Source: an uncultured Frankineae bacterium
GTDB taxonomy: Bacteria > Actinomycetota > Actinomycetes > Mycobacteriales > SCTD01
Reading direction: 5' to 3'
Assembly (NCBI GenBank): GCA_902805805.1
Contig: CADCUE010000205.1
Location: 1 to 8,536 of the forward strand
DNA length: 8,536 bases
Below the pieces are notes generated by a model. It was not told the origin of the DNA and made no database searches. It saw nothing but the letters and a program-made list of their open reading frames with translations. The position numbers were made by a program, and so were the translations under genes. Shown one piece after another: positions 1 through 5,636 of this stretch (positions within the stretch are counted from its first letter, which is position 1; every line of letters begins with the position of its first letter).

Positions 1-7
1 AGCCCGA

Positions 8-47
8 TGTCGGCATCCACAGCACCCGGGTGCTGTGGATGCCGACA
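8..47. repeat. Perfect 40-bp palindrome upstream of pup (possible terminator of the preceding gene)
   Basis: Bases 8-27 are the exact reverse complement of bases 28-47, with CACCCGGGTG at the centre. As RNA this gives a very stable GC-rich hairpin. No T-run follows, which is usual for hairpin terminators in GC-rich actinomycetes. By known gene order the upstream gene may be dop, but none of it lies in the window. Termination, a dyad operator or an mRNA stability element are all possible. The arms being exact is seen; the role is inferred. Confidence 0.6.
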
Positions 48-92
48 GGTCACGGGTGGCTCACGACGAGAGTGCCTGTCGGACATCGCGGT

Positions 93-98
93 TAGGGT
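93..98 (+). promoter_or_regulatory. Putative -10 box (TAGGGT) of the pup promoter
   Basis: TAGGGT fits the actinobacterial -10 pattern TANNNT and lies 42 bases before the pup start. It is followed after 5 bases by CAGGACGCAG (104-113). The same TAGGGT plus CAGGACGCAG pair, with a 6-base gap, precedes prcB, which supports a real promoter with initiation close to the second element. I see no convincing -35 hexamer. Confidence 0.5.
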
Positions 99-140
99 CG
101 GACCAGGACGCAGTGCTGTGCAGGCGGACAGGAGCGCGAG

Positions 141-350
141 ATGGCCACGAAGGACACCGGCGGGCAGGACCGGGCGAGTCGCCGCGAGCAGGAGGTCGAG
201 GAGACCGAGGCGGTCGACACCAGCGACGTCCAGGAACGCGTCGGAAAGCTCACCGACGACGTCGACGCTCTGCTGGACGAGATCGACGACGTTCTGGAGA
301 CAAATGCAGAAGACTTCGTGAAGGGTTTTGTGCAAAAAGGGGGGGAATAG
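141..350 (+). CDS. pup: Prokaryotic ubiquitin-like protein Pup, C-terminal Glu form
   Basis: Pup is the 69-residue tag that PafA joins through its C-terminal glutamate to lysines of target proteins, sending them to the Mpa/ARC-proteasome. The acidic, largely disordered N-terminal half is followed by the conserved helix region LTDDVDALLDEIDDVLE (about residues 37-53, which binds the ATPase) and the C-terminal NAEDFVKGFVQKGGE. It ends in Gly-Gly-Glu, so Dop-mediated deamidation of a terminal Gln is not needed; Dop would act only in removing Pup. The ATG is preceded by AGGAG (130-134) with 6 bases of spacing. The last third uses codons unlike the rest (ACA, AAT, GCA, TTT, CAA, AAA, GGG) and contains an A5G7 run (334-345) across the Lys-Gly-Gly codons. 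The endonuclease gene follows in the same frame. Identification is firm. Confidence 0.98.
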   Translation: MATKDTGGQDRASRREQEVEETEAVDTSDVQERVGKLTDDVDALLDEIDDVLETNAEDFVKGFVQKGGE

Positions 351-383
351 ACCACCTGCCTGCCGTTTCTTTCCATCAATGCT

Positions 384-1016
384 GTGAAGATGTGCAGGGA
401 CTGCGGTCTCGAGCTGCCGCTCGAAGACTTCTCTCCGTCCAAGAAGAACGCCGACGGCCGGACGTCGTACTGCCGCCCTTGCTTCCGAGTCCGGGACAAG
501 GCCTATCGCGCCGCCCGGGCCGCGGCCCGGGGTACGACCGTCCGCACGCGACGCGCCGTGGCGGAGGGGCACGGGCACTGCCCCGAGTGCGACACGACGA
601 AGCCGCTGTCCGACTTCGGGCGTCGGACAGGCAAGCGGAACGGACGGGTCGCGTACTGCCACCCGTGCTTCAACCGCATCAAGGAGGAGTCTCGAGAGCG
701 CCTGCACGGCAGTACCCGCAACTACCACCTCAAGCGTCGTTACGGGATCACCGTCGAGGACTACGACCGGATGCTCGCCGAGCAGGGCGGCCTGTGCGCG
801 CTGTGCCAGGAGCGCCCGGCCGAGCACGTCGACCACGACCACGTGACCGGACGCGTGAGAGGGCTCCTCTGCTTCTGCTGCAACCAGGGGCTCGGCAACT
901 TCCGTGACCGCGCCGACGTGCTGCGGCTCGCCATCGGCTACCTGCGAGCCAGCACCTGGCAGAAGGAGCGGCTGGAGCCCGGGGTCTACCGGCTGCACCC
1001 GCCTCGGGTGTCGTGA
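384..1016 (+). CDS. Endonuclease VII-type HNH nuclease with two N-terminal Cys4 zinc motifs
   Basis: The 210-residue protein carries two related CxxC...CxxC zinc modules, C4/C7 with C30/C33 and C66/C69 with C92/C95, then a recombination endonuclease VII-like domain at about 118-175. This has YGIT.EDYDRML, the zinc cysteines C138, C141, C163 and C166, the catalytic-type HVDHDH at 148-153 and N167 after the last Cys. This order matches phage T4 endonuclease VII, a His-Me finger enzyme that cuts branched DNA. DNA cleavage is therefore likely, but the substrate is unknown. GTG (384) gives an MKMC start that suits the family; ATG (390) is the alternative. Neither has a Shine-Dalgarno sequence, so translation may depend on pup. 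It sits between pup and prcB in the same frame as pup. From memory, Streptomyces has a similar gene at this place. Confidence 0.88.
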   Translation: MKMCRDCGLELPLEDFSPSKKNADGRTSYCRPCFRVRDKAYRAARAAARGTTVRTRRAVAEGHGHCPECDTTKPLSDFGRRTGKRNGRVAYCHPCFNRIKEESRERLHGSTRNYHLKRRYGITVEDYDRMLAEQGGLCALCQERPAEHVDHDHVTGRVRGLLCFCCNQGLGNFRDRADVLRLAIGYLRASTWQKERLEPGVYRLHPPRVS

Positions 1017-1058
1017 CCGCCCCCGGTTCACCGGTCGTCGCTCACAGGCGTCGCTCTG

Positions 1059-1080
1059 TAGGGTGACGGTCAGGACGCAG
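1059..1080 (+). promoter_or_regulatory. Putative internal promoter of prcBA, same design as the pup promoter
   Basis: The 150 bases between the nuclease gene and prcB contain TAGGGT (1059-1064), a 6-base gap, then CAGGACGCAG (1071-1080). The pup promoter has the same two blocks separated by 5 bases. This suggests that prcB and prcA have their own promoter, co-regulated with pup, with a 5' leader of about 90 bases. No clear -35 is visible. Confidence 0.5.
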
Positions 1081-1166
1081 ACCGCGCTGCTCGACAGGCC
1101 TCCGCAGCCCGAGACGCCTGTGCACCCCTGCCGCCGCACCGCGACCGACACGACTGGAGACACCCC

Positions 1167-2000
1167 ATGGCCGTCCCTCCCGCGCCGGACACCGGTCTGC
1201 ACGGGCGCCTCCCGTCGTCGTTCACCGCCGCAGGCTCCGCGTCGTTCAGCGACTTCCTCGGTCAGGTCGCGCCCGAGCTGCTGCCCAGCCGCCGGGAGCT
1301 GCCGCCGGGTGTCGTCGAGGCGCCGCACGGCACCACGATCGTCGCCGTGGTGCACACCAGCGGCGTCCTGATGGCCGGCGACCGCCGCGCCACGATGGGC
1401 AACGTCATCGCCCAGCGGGACATCGAGAAGGTCTTCCCGGCCGACGACTACAGCGTCGTCGGCATCGCCGGGACCGCTGGTCTCGCCGTCGAGATGGTGC
1501 GGCTGTTCCAGGTGGAGCTCGAGCACTACGAGAAGATGGAAGGCCACGTCCTGTCGCTGGACGGCAAGGCGAACCGCCTGTCGACCATGATCCGCGGCAA
1601 CCTCGGCATGGCGATGCAGGGGCTGGCGGTCGTCCCCCTGTTCGCCGGCTACGACCTCGACGGCGCAGTGGGCCGGATCTTCTCCTACGACGTCACCGGC
1701 GGCCGCTACGAGGAGCACTCGTTCCACTCCGTCGGCTCGGGCAGCACCTTCGCCCGCAGCGCGCTGAAGAAGCGCTACCGCGACGACATCGACGAGGCCG
1801 GAGCGGTGAAGATGGCTGTCGACGCGCTGTACGACGCCGCCGACGACGACTCGGCGACCGGCGGGCCCGATCTCACCCGGCGGATCTACCCGGTGGTCAT
1901 GAGCGTCACGGACGAGGGAGCGCGCCGGCTGCCGGAGCCCGACGTGGGCGCCGTGGTGGAGACGATCGTGGCCGAGCGGATGCAGAACCCCGGCGGATGA
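1167..2000 (+). CDS. prcB: Proteasome subunit beta (catalytic), with propeptide
   Basis: PrcB forms the inner beta rings of the 20S proteasome and cuts proteins with its N-terminal threonine. The 277-residue precursor has a 55-residue propeptide ending in APHG, and self-cleavage would expose Thr56 of TTIVAV. The mature active site is complete: Thr1 (T56), Asp17 (D72 of AGDRR) and Lys33 (K88 of DIEKVF). Other family blocks are [11 protein letters not shown] (99-109), [11 protein letters not shown] (116-126), [10 protein letters not shown] (143-152), AVG/SVGSGS near 188-193 and [16 protein letters not shown] (221-236). The ATG has GGAG (1156-1159) 7 bases upstream. prcA follows after 43 bases. 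Length and motifs match the mycobacterial protein, so it should be functional. Confidence 0.98.
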   Translation: MAVPPAPDTGLHGRLPSSFTAAGSASFSDFLGQVAPELLPSRRELPPGVVEAPHGTTIVAVVHTSGVLMAGDRRATMGNVIAQRDIEKVFPADDYSVVGIAGTAGLAVEMVRLFQVELEHYEKMEGHVLSLDGKANRLSTMIRGNLGMAMQGLAVVPLFAGYDLDGAVGRIFSYDVTGGRYEEHSFHSVGSGSTFARSALKKRYRDDIDEAGAVKMAVDALYDAADDDSATGGPDLTRRIYPVVMSVTDEGARRLPEPDVGAVVETIVAERMQNPGG

Positions 2001-2043
2001 ACGCTCCAGCCCCTTCCCGCACGCGAACCCGGAGAGCCACCCG

Positions 2044-2754
2044 ATGAGCACGCCCTTCTACGTCTCGCCCGAGCAGCTCATGAAGGACAAGAGCGACTTC
2101 GCGCGCAAGGGCATCTCCCGCGGTCGCTCGGTGCTCACGCTCGCCTACGCCGACGGGATCCTGTTCGTGGGCGAGAACCCGAGCAACGCCCTGCACAAGA
2201 TCAGCGAGATCTACGACCGCATCGCGTTCGCCGCCGTCGGCAAGTACAACGAGTTCGAGAACCTCCGCCTCGCCGGCGTCCGCTACGCCGACCTGCGCGG
2301 CTACCAGTACGACCGCCGGGACGTGACCAGCCGCGGACTGGCCAACGCCTACGCGCAGACGCTCGGCACGATCTTCACCGAGTCGGGCAAGCCGTACGAG
2401 GTCGAGATCGTCGTCGCCGAGGTGGGCGAGCGGACCGGCGACGACCAGCTGTACCGCCTCACCTACGACGGCTCGGTGGCAGAGGAGCACGGCCACGTCG
2501 TCATGGGGGGCAACAGCGAACCTCTGGCGACCTACGTGCGCGAGCGGCACGACCCGAGCGCCTCGCTCGAGACCGTCCTGCAGCTCGGCGTCGCGGCGCT
2601 CGGGCAGACCGGTCCCGACGGCACCCCCCGCACCATCGCCGCCGACGACCTCGAAGCCGCGGTCCTCGACCGCACCCGTCCGCGACGGGCGTTCTCGCGT
2701 CTCGTCGGAACTCGACTCGAGCGCCTGCTCGGCCAGGAGACCCCCACCGCATGA
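2044..2754 (+). CDS. prcA: Proteasome subunit alpha (gate ring)
   Basis: PrcA forms the outer rings of the 20S proteasome, gates the entrance and docks the ATPase Mpa/ARC. The 236-residue protein begins with [20 protein letters not shown] (5-24), the gating and H0-helix segment, and continues with [49 protein letters not shown] and [11 protein letters not shown], all typical of actinobacterial PrcA. There is no propeptide and no catalytic Thr, as expected for alpha. GGAGAG (2031-2036) lies 7 bases before the ATG. Its stop codon overlaps the start of the FKBP gene in ATGA, so the two are probably translationally coupled. Confidence 0.98.
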   Translation: MSTPFYVSPEQLMKDKSDFARKGISRGRSVLTLAYADGILFVGENPSNALHKISEIYDRIAFAAVGKYNEFENLRLAGVRYADLRGYQYDRRDVTSRGLANAYAQTLGTIFTESGKPYEVEIVVAEVGERTGDDQLYRLTYDGSVAEEHGHVVMGGNSEPLATYVRERHDPSASLETVLQLGVAALGQTGPDGTPRTIAADDLEAAVLDRTRPRRAFSRLVGTRLERLLGQETPTA

Positions 2755-3350
2755 CCGCTCGGCCCGCCCCTGCCCCGCGCACCCGGATCTCCGGCACCCG
2801 GATCTCCGGCACCCGGATCTCCCGCACCCTGCTGGCCGTGGCGCTGGCCGGCACCCTCGCGGCCTGCGGCGGAGGAGGCGACGACACGGTCGCCGCCGAC
2901 GCCAGCCCCACGGCCCTCAGCTGCCCGATCGAGGCGAAGGAGGTCGAGGCGCCCGCCGGCGCCACCACCGACCTCAAGACCAAGCCCGTCATCGCCCCGG
3001 GCAAGGGCCCGGCACCCAAGGACCTGCAGTACTCCGACATCGTCGTCGGCGAGGGCGACGAGGCTCAGACCGGCGACCAGGTGCAGGTCAAGTACGTCGG
3101 CGCTCTCTACGAGACGGGCAAGGAGTTCGACTCGTCGTGGAGCCGTGGCCCCGACGAGACCCTGCCGTTCGGCATCTGCCGCCAGGGCGTCGTGCCCGGC
3201 TTCGCCGTCGGGCCGAGCGGCATGAAGGTCGGCGGGCGGCGCCAGATCGTGCTGCCGCCGGAGTACGGCTACGGCGCCCAGGGCTCGCCGCCCGCGATCC
3301 CGCCCAACAGCACGCTGGTCTTCGTGGTCGACCTGGTGGAGGTCGGCTGA
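2751..3350 (+). CDS. Lipoprotein FKBP-type peptidyl-prolyl cis-trans isomerase
   Basis: The product is predicted to speed proline cis-trans isomerisation and so help folding of proteins outside the membrane. The 199-residue precursor has an Arg-rich N-region, a hydrophobic stretch (26-38) and a lipobox TLAAC with Cys39 as lipid anchor, then a Gly/Asp-rich linker. A complete FKBP domain spans about 105-199, with [47 protein letters not shown] and [16 protein letters not shown]; the usual pocket aromatics and the Asp of FDSS are present. The start overlaps the prcA stop by 4 bases. It works outside the cytoplasm while the proteasome works inside, so the link may be co-expression only. The N-region carries three in-frame 15-bp repeats. 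Confidence 0.93.
   Translation: MTARPAPAPRTRISGTRISGTRISRTLLAVALAGTLAACGGGGDDTVAADASPTALSCPIEAKEVEAPAGATTDLKTKPVIAPGKGPAPKDLQYSDIVVGEGDEAQTGDQVQVKYVGALYETGKEFDSSWSRGPDETLPFGICRQGVVPGFAVGPSGMKVGGRRQIVLPPEYGYGAQGSPPAIPPNSTLVFVVDLVEVG
2781..2825 (+). repeat. Three tandem 15-bp repeats coding [15 protein letters not shown]
   Basis: ACCCGGATCTCCGGC occurs at 2781-2795 and 2796-2810, and with one change (G to C at unit position 13) at 2811-2825. Each unit keeps frame and adds Thr-Arg-Ile-Ser-Gly to the N-region of the FKBP signal peptide. This may be a polymorphic microrepeat that changes the signal's charge and length. Confidence 0.9.
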
Positions 3351-3370
3351 GCCGGGGAACTCCTCGGGAC

Positions 3371-3793
3371 ATGCCGAAGACGACGCGATCAGGCCAGCCG
3401 AAGCAGGACGAGCTCCCGTCGACCCTGCAGCGGTCGCCGGACAAGGCCCAGCGCACCTACGCCAAGACCTACGACTCCGCCGCCGAGACCTACGGCGACG
3501 GCGAGCGGGCTGCCCGTACGGCCTTCTCCGCCGTCAAGCACTCCTTCGAGAAGGTCGGCGACCACTGGGAGCCCAAGCAGGAGAAGGGCCCCAGCGACGA
3601 CCGGGCCGCCGGCGGAGCGGACACGCCGGCCGAGACCGCAGGCGGTGTGGACGCCCACGCCAGCAAGAAGCACCTGTACGAGCTCGCTCAGCGGCTCGAG
3701 GTCCCCGGCCGGTCGTCGATGAGCAAGGACGAGCTGGTCGCGGCGATCGACAAGGCCAACCGCCGCGCCACGGCTCGGGCCCGGCGGAGCTGA
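3371..3793 (+). CDS. ChaB-like protein with C-terminal SAP/Rho-N-like helical domain
   Basis: This is a 140-residue hydrophilic protein. Residues about 12-70 (QDELPSTLQRSPDKAQRTYAKTYDSAAETY...ERAARTAFSAVKH) match the ChaB family, small proteins once tied to cation transport regulation but of unproven role. After a low-complexity acidic linker, residues 98-130 (SKKHLYELAQRLEVPGRSSMSKDELVAAIDKANRR) look like a SAP or Rho-N-like helix-turn-helix that often binds nucleic acid, and the tail is Arg-rich. The ATG at 3371 sits 20 bases after the FKBP stop, with GGGGA (3354-3358) as a rather distant Shine-Dalgarno. The frame is also open upstream, but that overlaps the FKBP gene and lacks family similarity. 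Likely nucleic-acid binding is inferred from the C-terminal domain. Confidence 0.85.
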   Translation: MPKTTRSGQPKQDELPSTLQRSPDKAQRTYAKTYDSAAETYGDGERAARTAFSAVKHSFEKVGDHWEPKQEKGPSDDRAAGGADTPAETAGGVDAHASKKHLYELAQRLEVPGRSSMSKDELVAAIDKANRRATARARRS

Positions 3794-3948
3794 CGGCCGA
3801 CCGGAGTCGTGACGCCGCGGCCGACCCGCACCCGCCGGTCGGCCGGGACACCGTCGCGGACGCCCGGCGCGCCGGTGCCCCACCTCCCTCCCACGGGGGC
3901 GGCAGGGCGTGGCCGCGGCTGCACGCCGACCTCGTCGCCGCGGTCTTC

Positions 3949-4332
3949 GTGGGTGGCTGCGTCGGCGGCTACGCCCGGTACGCCGTCAGCCTGGCGTGGG
4001 ACGCGCCGCGCAGCGGCTTCCCGGTGGCGACGCTCGCCGTCAACGTGGTCGGTGCTTTCGTGCTGGGCCTCGTCGTGGTCGTGGCGACCGACATCCGCCC
4101 TCACCGCTACCTGCGTCCACTGCTCGGCACCGGCTTCTGCGGTGCGCTGACCACGTTCGCGGCAGTCGTGGTGGCGCTGGCGCAGCTGCTGGACTCGGGC
4201 CGGTACGCCGTGGCGATCGCCTACCTCGGCGCGACCGTCGGGAGCGGTCTGCTGGCCGTCGTCCTCGGCCGAGCCGCCGGTCGCGCTCTGCCGACCTCCT
4301 CCCGCCGTCACCGCCAGGACAGGAGCGCCTGA
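3949..4332 (+). CDS. crcB: Fluoride channel subunit FluC/CrcB (first of a pair); true start probably upstream
   Basis: FluC proteins are small four-helix membrane channels that export fluoride as antiparallel dimers. From the GTG at 3949 the product has 127 residues with GGYARY (6-11), VNVVGAFVLG with the conserved Asn32, and the channel motif GTGFCGALTTFAAV (60-73), then a last helix near 87-107. This start cuts into the first helix. The same frame is open upstream and reads plausibly (...RLHADLVAAVF before residue 1), but has no ATG, GTG or TTG back into the ChaB gene; a CTG at 3790 that overlaps the ChaB stop as CTGA is the only candidate seen and would give 180 residues. Only one of the two usual channel phenylalanines remains (F70; the second position is Val). 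Confidence 0.88.
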   Translation: MGGCVGGYARYAVSLAWDAPRSGFPVATLAVNVVGAFVLGLVVVVATDIRPHRYLRPLLGTGFCGALTTFAAVVVALAQLLDSGRYAVAIAYLGATVGSGLLAVVLGRAAGRALPTSSRRHRQDRSA

Positions 4333-4381
4333 TGCGCCTGCGGCACGTCGGGCGCGCGCAGCCTCGTGAGGACGACCGAGC

Positions 4382-4747
4382 ATGCTGACGCTCGCGGTGG
4401 CCGTGGCGGCGGGTCTCGGCGCCGTGGTCCGGTACGTCCTCGACCAGGTCGTGCAGCACCGCACAGGCGGCGAGCTCCCGTACGGCACCTTCGTCGTCAA
4501 CGTCAGCGGCTCGCTGCTGCTCGGGCTGGTCACAGGGCTGTCGCTGCACCACGGTCTGCCGTCGACGCCGACGGTGGTCCTCGGGATCGGCTTCGCGGGC
4601 GGGTACACGACCCTGTCGACCTGGGCGTGGGAGTCGCTCGTCCTGGCCGAGTCCGGCGCGGTGCGCCAGGCAGCCGTCAACGTCGTGGGCAGCTTCGTCG
4701 TCGGACTGCTGGCGGCTGCTGCCGGTCTCGGGCTCGCCCTGCTCTGA
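4382..4747 (+). CDS. crcB: Fluoride channel subunit FluC/CrcB (second of a pair)
   Basis: This 121-residue protein has four hydrophobic helices and FluC signatures: GLGAVVRYVLD (11-21), GTFVVNVSGSLLLG with Asn40 (35-48) and the central break motif GIGFAGGYTTLSTW (68-81). Typical members have TTFSTF here; this subunit has Leu78 and Trp81 at the two phenylalanine positions, while its partner keeps one Phe. Tandem FluC genes generally form a heterodimer, which fits such divergence. The ATG lies 49 bases after the first crcB stop, with GTGAGGA (4365-4371) as a likely Shine-Dalgarno. It converges with the ArsR remnant across a 29-base gap. Confidence 0.93.
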   Translation: MLTLAVAVAAGLGAVVRYVLDQVVQHRTGGELPYGTFVVNVSGSLLLGLVTGLSLHHGLPSTPTVVLGIGFAGGYTTLSTWAWESLVLAESGAVRQAAVNVVGSFVVGLLAAAAGLGLALL

Positions 4748-4776
4748 CGCTCGGGGCAGGCCGCACGCGTCCGGGA

Positions 4777-5051
4777 TCAGGCGCAGCCGGGGTCGATGAC
4801 CCGGCGGAGGGCGCCGAGCGACTGCGGGCGCGGTCGGTAGAAGACGTTGGTGCCCTTGCGGGTCCCCTCGACCAGACCGGCGTCCCGGAGCTGCTCGAGG
4901 TGATGGCTGACGGTCGGCTCGGACACGCCGACCGCCGGAGCGAGGTCGCAGGTGCACGCGCCGGTGTCCGCCTCGGCCAGCAGGATCGACATCAGCCGCA
5001 CGCGGACGGGTCGGCGAGGGAGAGACGCAGGGCGATCTCGAGGGCGTCAGA
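4777..5051 (-). pseudogene. ArsR-family metalloregulator, apparently frameshifted and without a start
   Basis: The open frame read leftward from 5001 (GTG) gives 74 residues with a good ArsR/SmtB winged helix: CTCDLAPAVGVSEPTVSHHLEQLRDAGLVEGTRKGTNVFYRPRP. CTC (16-18) resembles the metal-sensing Cys-x-Cys region, and another Cys lies at 73. The normal N-terminal helices are missing from this frame. They appear just upstream in another frame as SDALEIALRLSLADP (about 5051-5007), and a single missing base near 5007-5010 would join them to VRVRLMSILL. That upstream frame has no ATG, GTG or TTG before a stop. Divergent orientation to arsI implies it once repressed arsI. A sequencing error is the main alternative; the shorter GTG product would lack the dimerisation helices. 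Confidence 0.65.
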
Positions 5052-5069
5052 TCGTGCCGCAGGATCAGC

Positions 5070-5080
5070 TCGTCCGACGA
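5070..5080. promoter_or_regulatory. Possible operator (11-bp dyad TCGTC-C-GACGA) in the arsR/arsI intergenic region
   Basis: A perfect dyad with 5-bp arms lies 22 bases before the arsI start, between the divergent regulator remnant and arsI. ArsR-family proteins bind such dyads near the promoters they repress. It does not match any ArsR operator consensus I know, so the assignment rests on position alone. Confidence 0.2.
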
Positions 5081-5102
5081 ACGTCTAACCGGAAGGCACC
5101 CG

Positions 5103-5636
5103 ATGACCGTCGAGAACAGCCCCGCGCCCGCCGGCAGCCCGGCACCGACGCCGAGGACCGGGCGGCTCCAGCTCGCTCTCAACGTGGACGACCTCGCCGA
5201 GGCCGTCACCTTCTACAGCAAGCTCCTCGGGACGGCGCCGGCCAAGCTGCGGCCCGGCTACGCCAACTTCGCCGTGTCCTCCCCGCCCCTGAAGCTCGTG
5301 CTGCTCGAGAACGACGGCAAGGGCGGCAGCCTCGACCACCTGGGCATCGAGGTCCCGGACGCCGGCTCGGTCCACCGCGAGATCGCCCGGCTGTCCGGCG
5401 AGGGCCTGCTCACGGACGAGGAGCGGGGCACCACCTGCTGCTTCGCCACGCAGGACAAGGTGTGGGTGACCGGCCCCGACGGTGAGCGCTGGGAGGTCTA
5501 CACCGTGCTGGCCGACAGCCCGACGTTCGGGACCAGCTCCACGGCCTTCGTCGCCCCCGGGCAGGCTCCCAGCGACAGCGCGTGCTGCAGCACCGCCGCC
5601 GGCGACGAGCAGGGCCGCGCGTCCGCCTGCTGCTGA
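5103..5636 (+). CDS. arsI: ArsI/CadI-family vicinal oxygen chelate protein (carbon-arsenic lyase type)
   Basis: ArsI enzymes are Fe(II)-dependent dioxygenases that cleave the carbon-arsenic bond of trivalent methyl- and aromatic arsenicals; the relative CadI is cadmium-induced in mycobacteria. The 177-residue protein has the fold's conserved parts: RLQLALNVDDLAEAVTFYSKLLG (21-43), LDHLGIEV (77-84), TTCCFATQDKVWVTGPDG (110-126) and WEVY (130-133). Likely metal ligands are Gln23, His79 and Glu131, whose spacing closely matches the known ArsI metal site, and Cys112-Cys113 is the substrate-binding pair. The tail beyond 150 is unusual, with two more Cys-Cys pairs at 161-162 and the very end (176-177). 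GGAAGG (5091-5096) precedes the ATG by 6 bases. The divergent ArsR remnant supports metalloid control. No arsM or arsenite pump gene is in the window. Confidence 0.9.
   Translation: MTVENSPAPAGSPAPTPRTGRLQLALNVDDLAEAVTFYSKLLGTAPAKLRPGYANFAVSSPPLKLVLLENDGKGGSLDHLGIEVPDAGSVHREIARLSGEGLLTDEERGTTCCFATQDKVWVTGPDGERWEVYTVLADSPTFGTSSTAFVAPGQAPSDSACCSTAAGDEQGRASACC

Noticed and set aside
141..1016. A programmed frameshift linking pup with the nuclease gene
   Set aside because: They are already in the same frame, so only stop readthrough or re-initiation would be relevant; a shift at the A5G7 run would lead to a quick stop.
3794..3948. A fluoride riboswitch before the crcB pair
   Set aside because: I could not find the conserved pseudoknot elements, and the reading frame appears to continue through this interval.
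4332..4388. An 18-codon mini-frame starting in the stop of the first crcB (TGATG) and ending just inside the second crcB
   Set aside because: Its geometry would suit translational coupling, but such a short frame has no coding evidence and the second crcB has its own Shine-Dalgarno.
4040..5209. A very long open frame on the - strand across both fluoride channel genes, the ArsR remnant and the start of arsI
   Set aside because: It gives an Arg/Pro-rich product with no recognisable domain, and it lies antisense to genes with strong family motifs. Long antisense frames are expected at this GC content.
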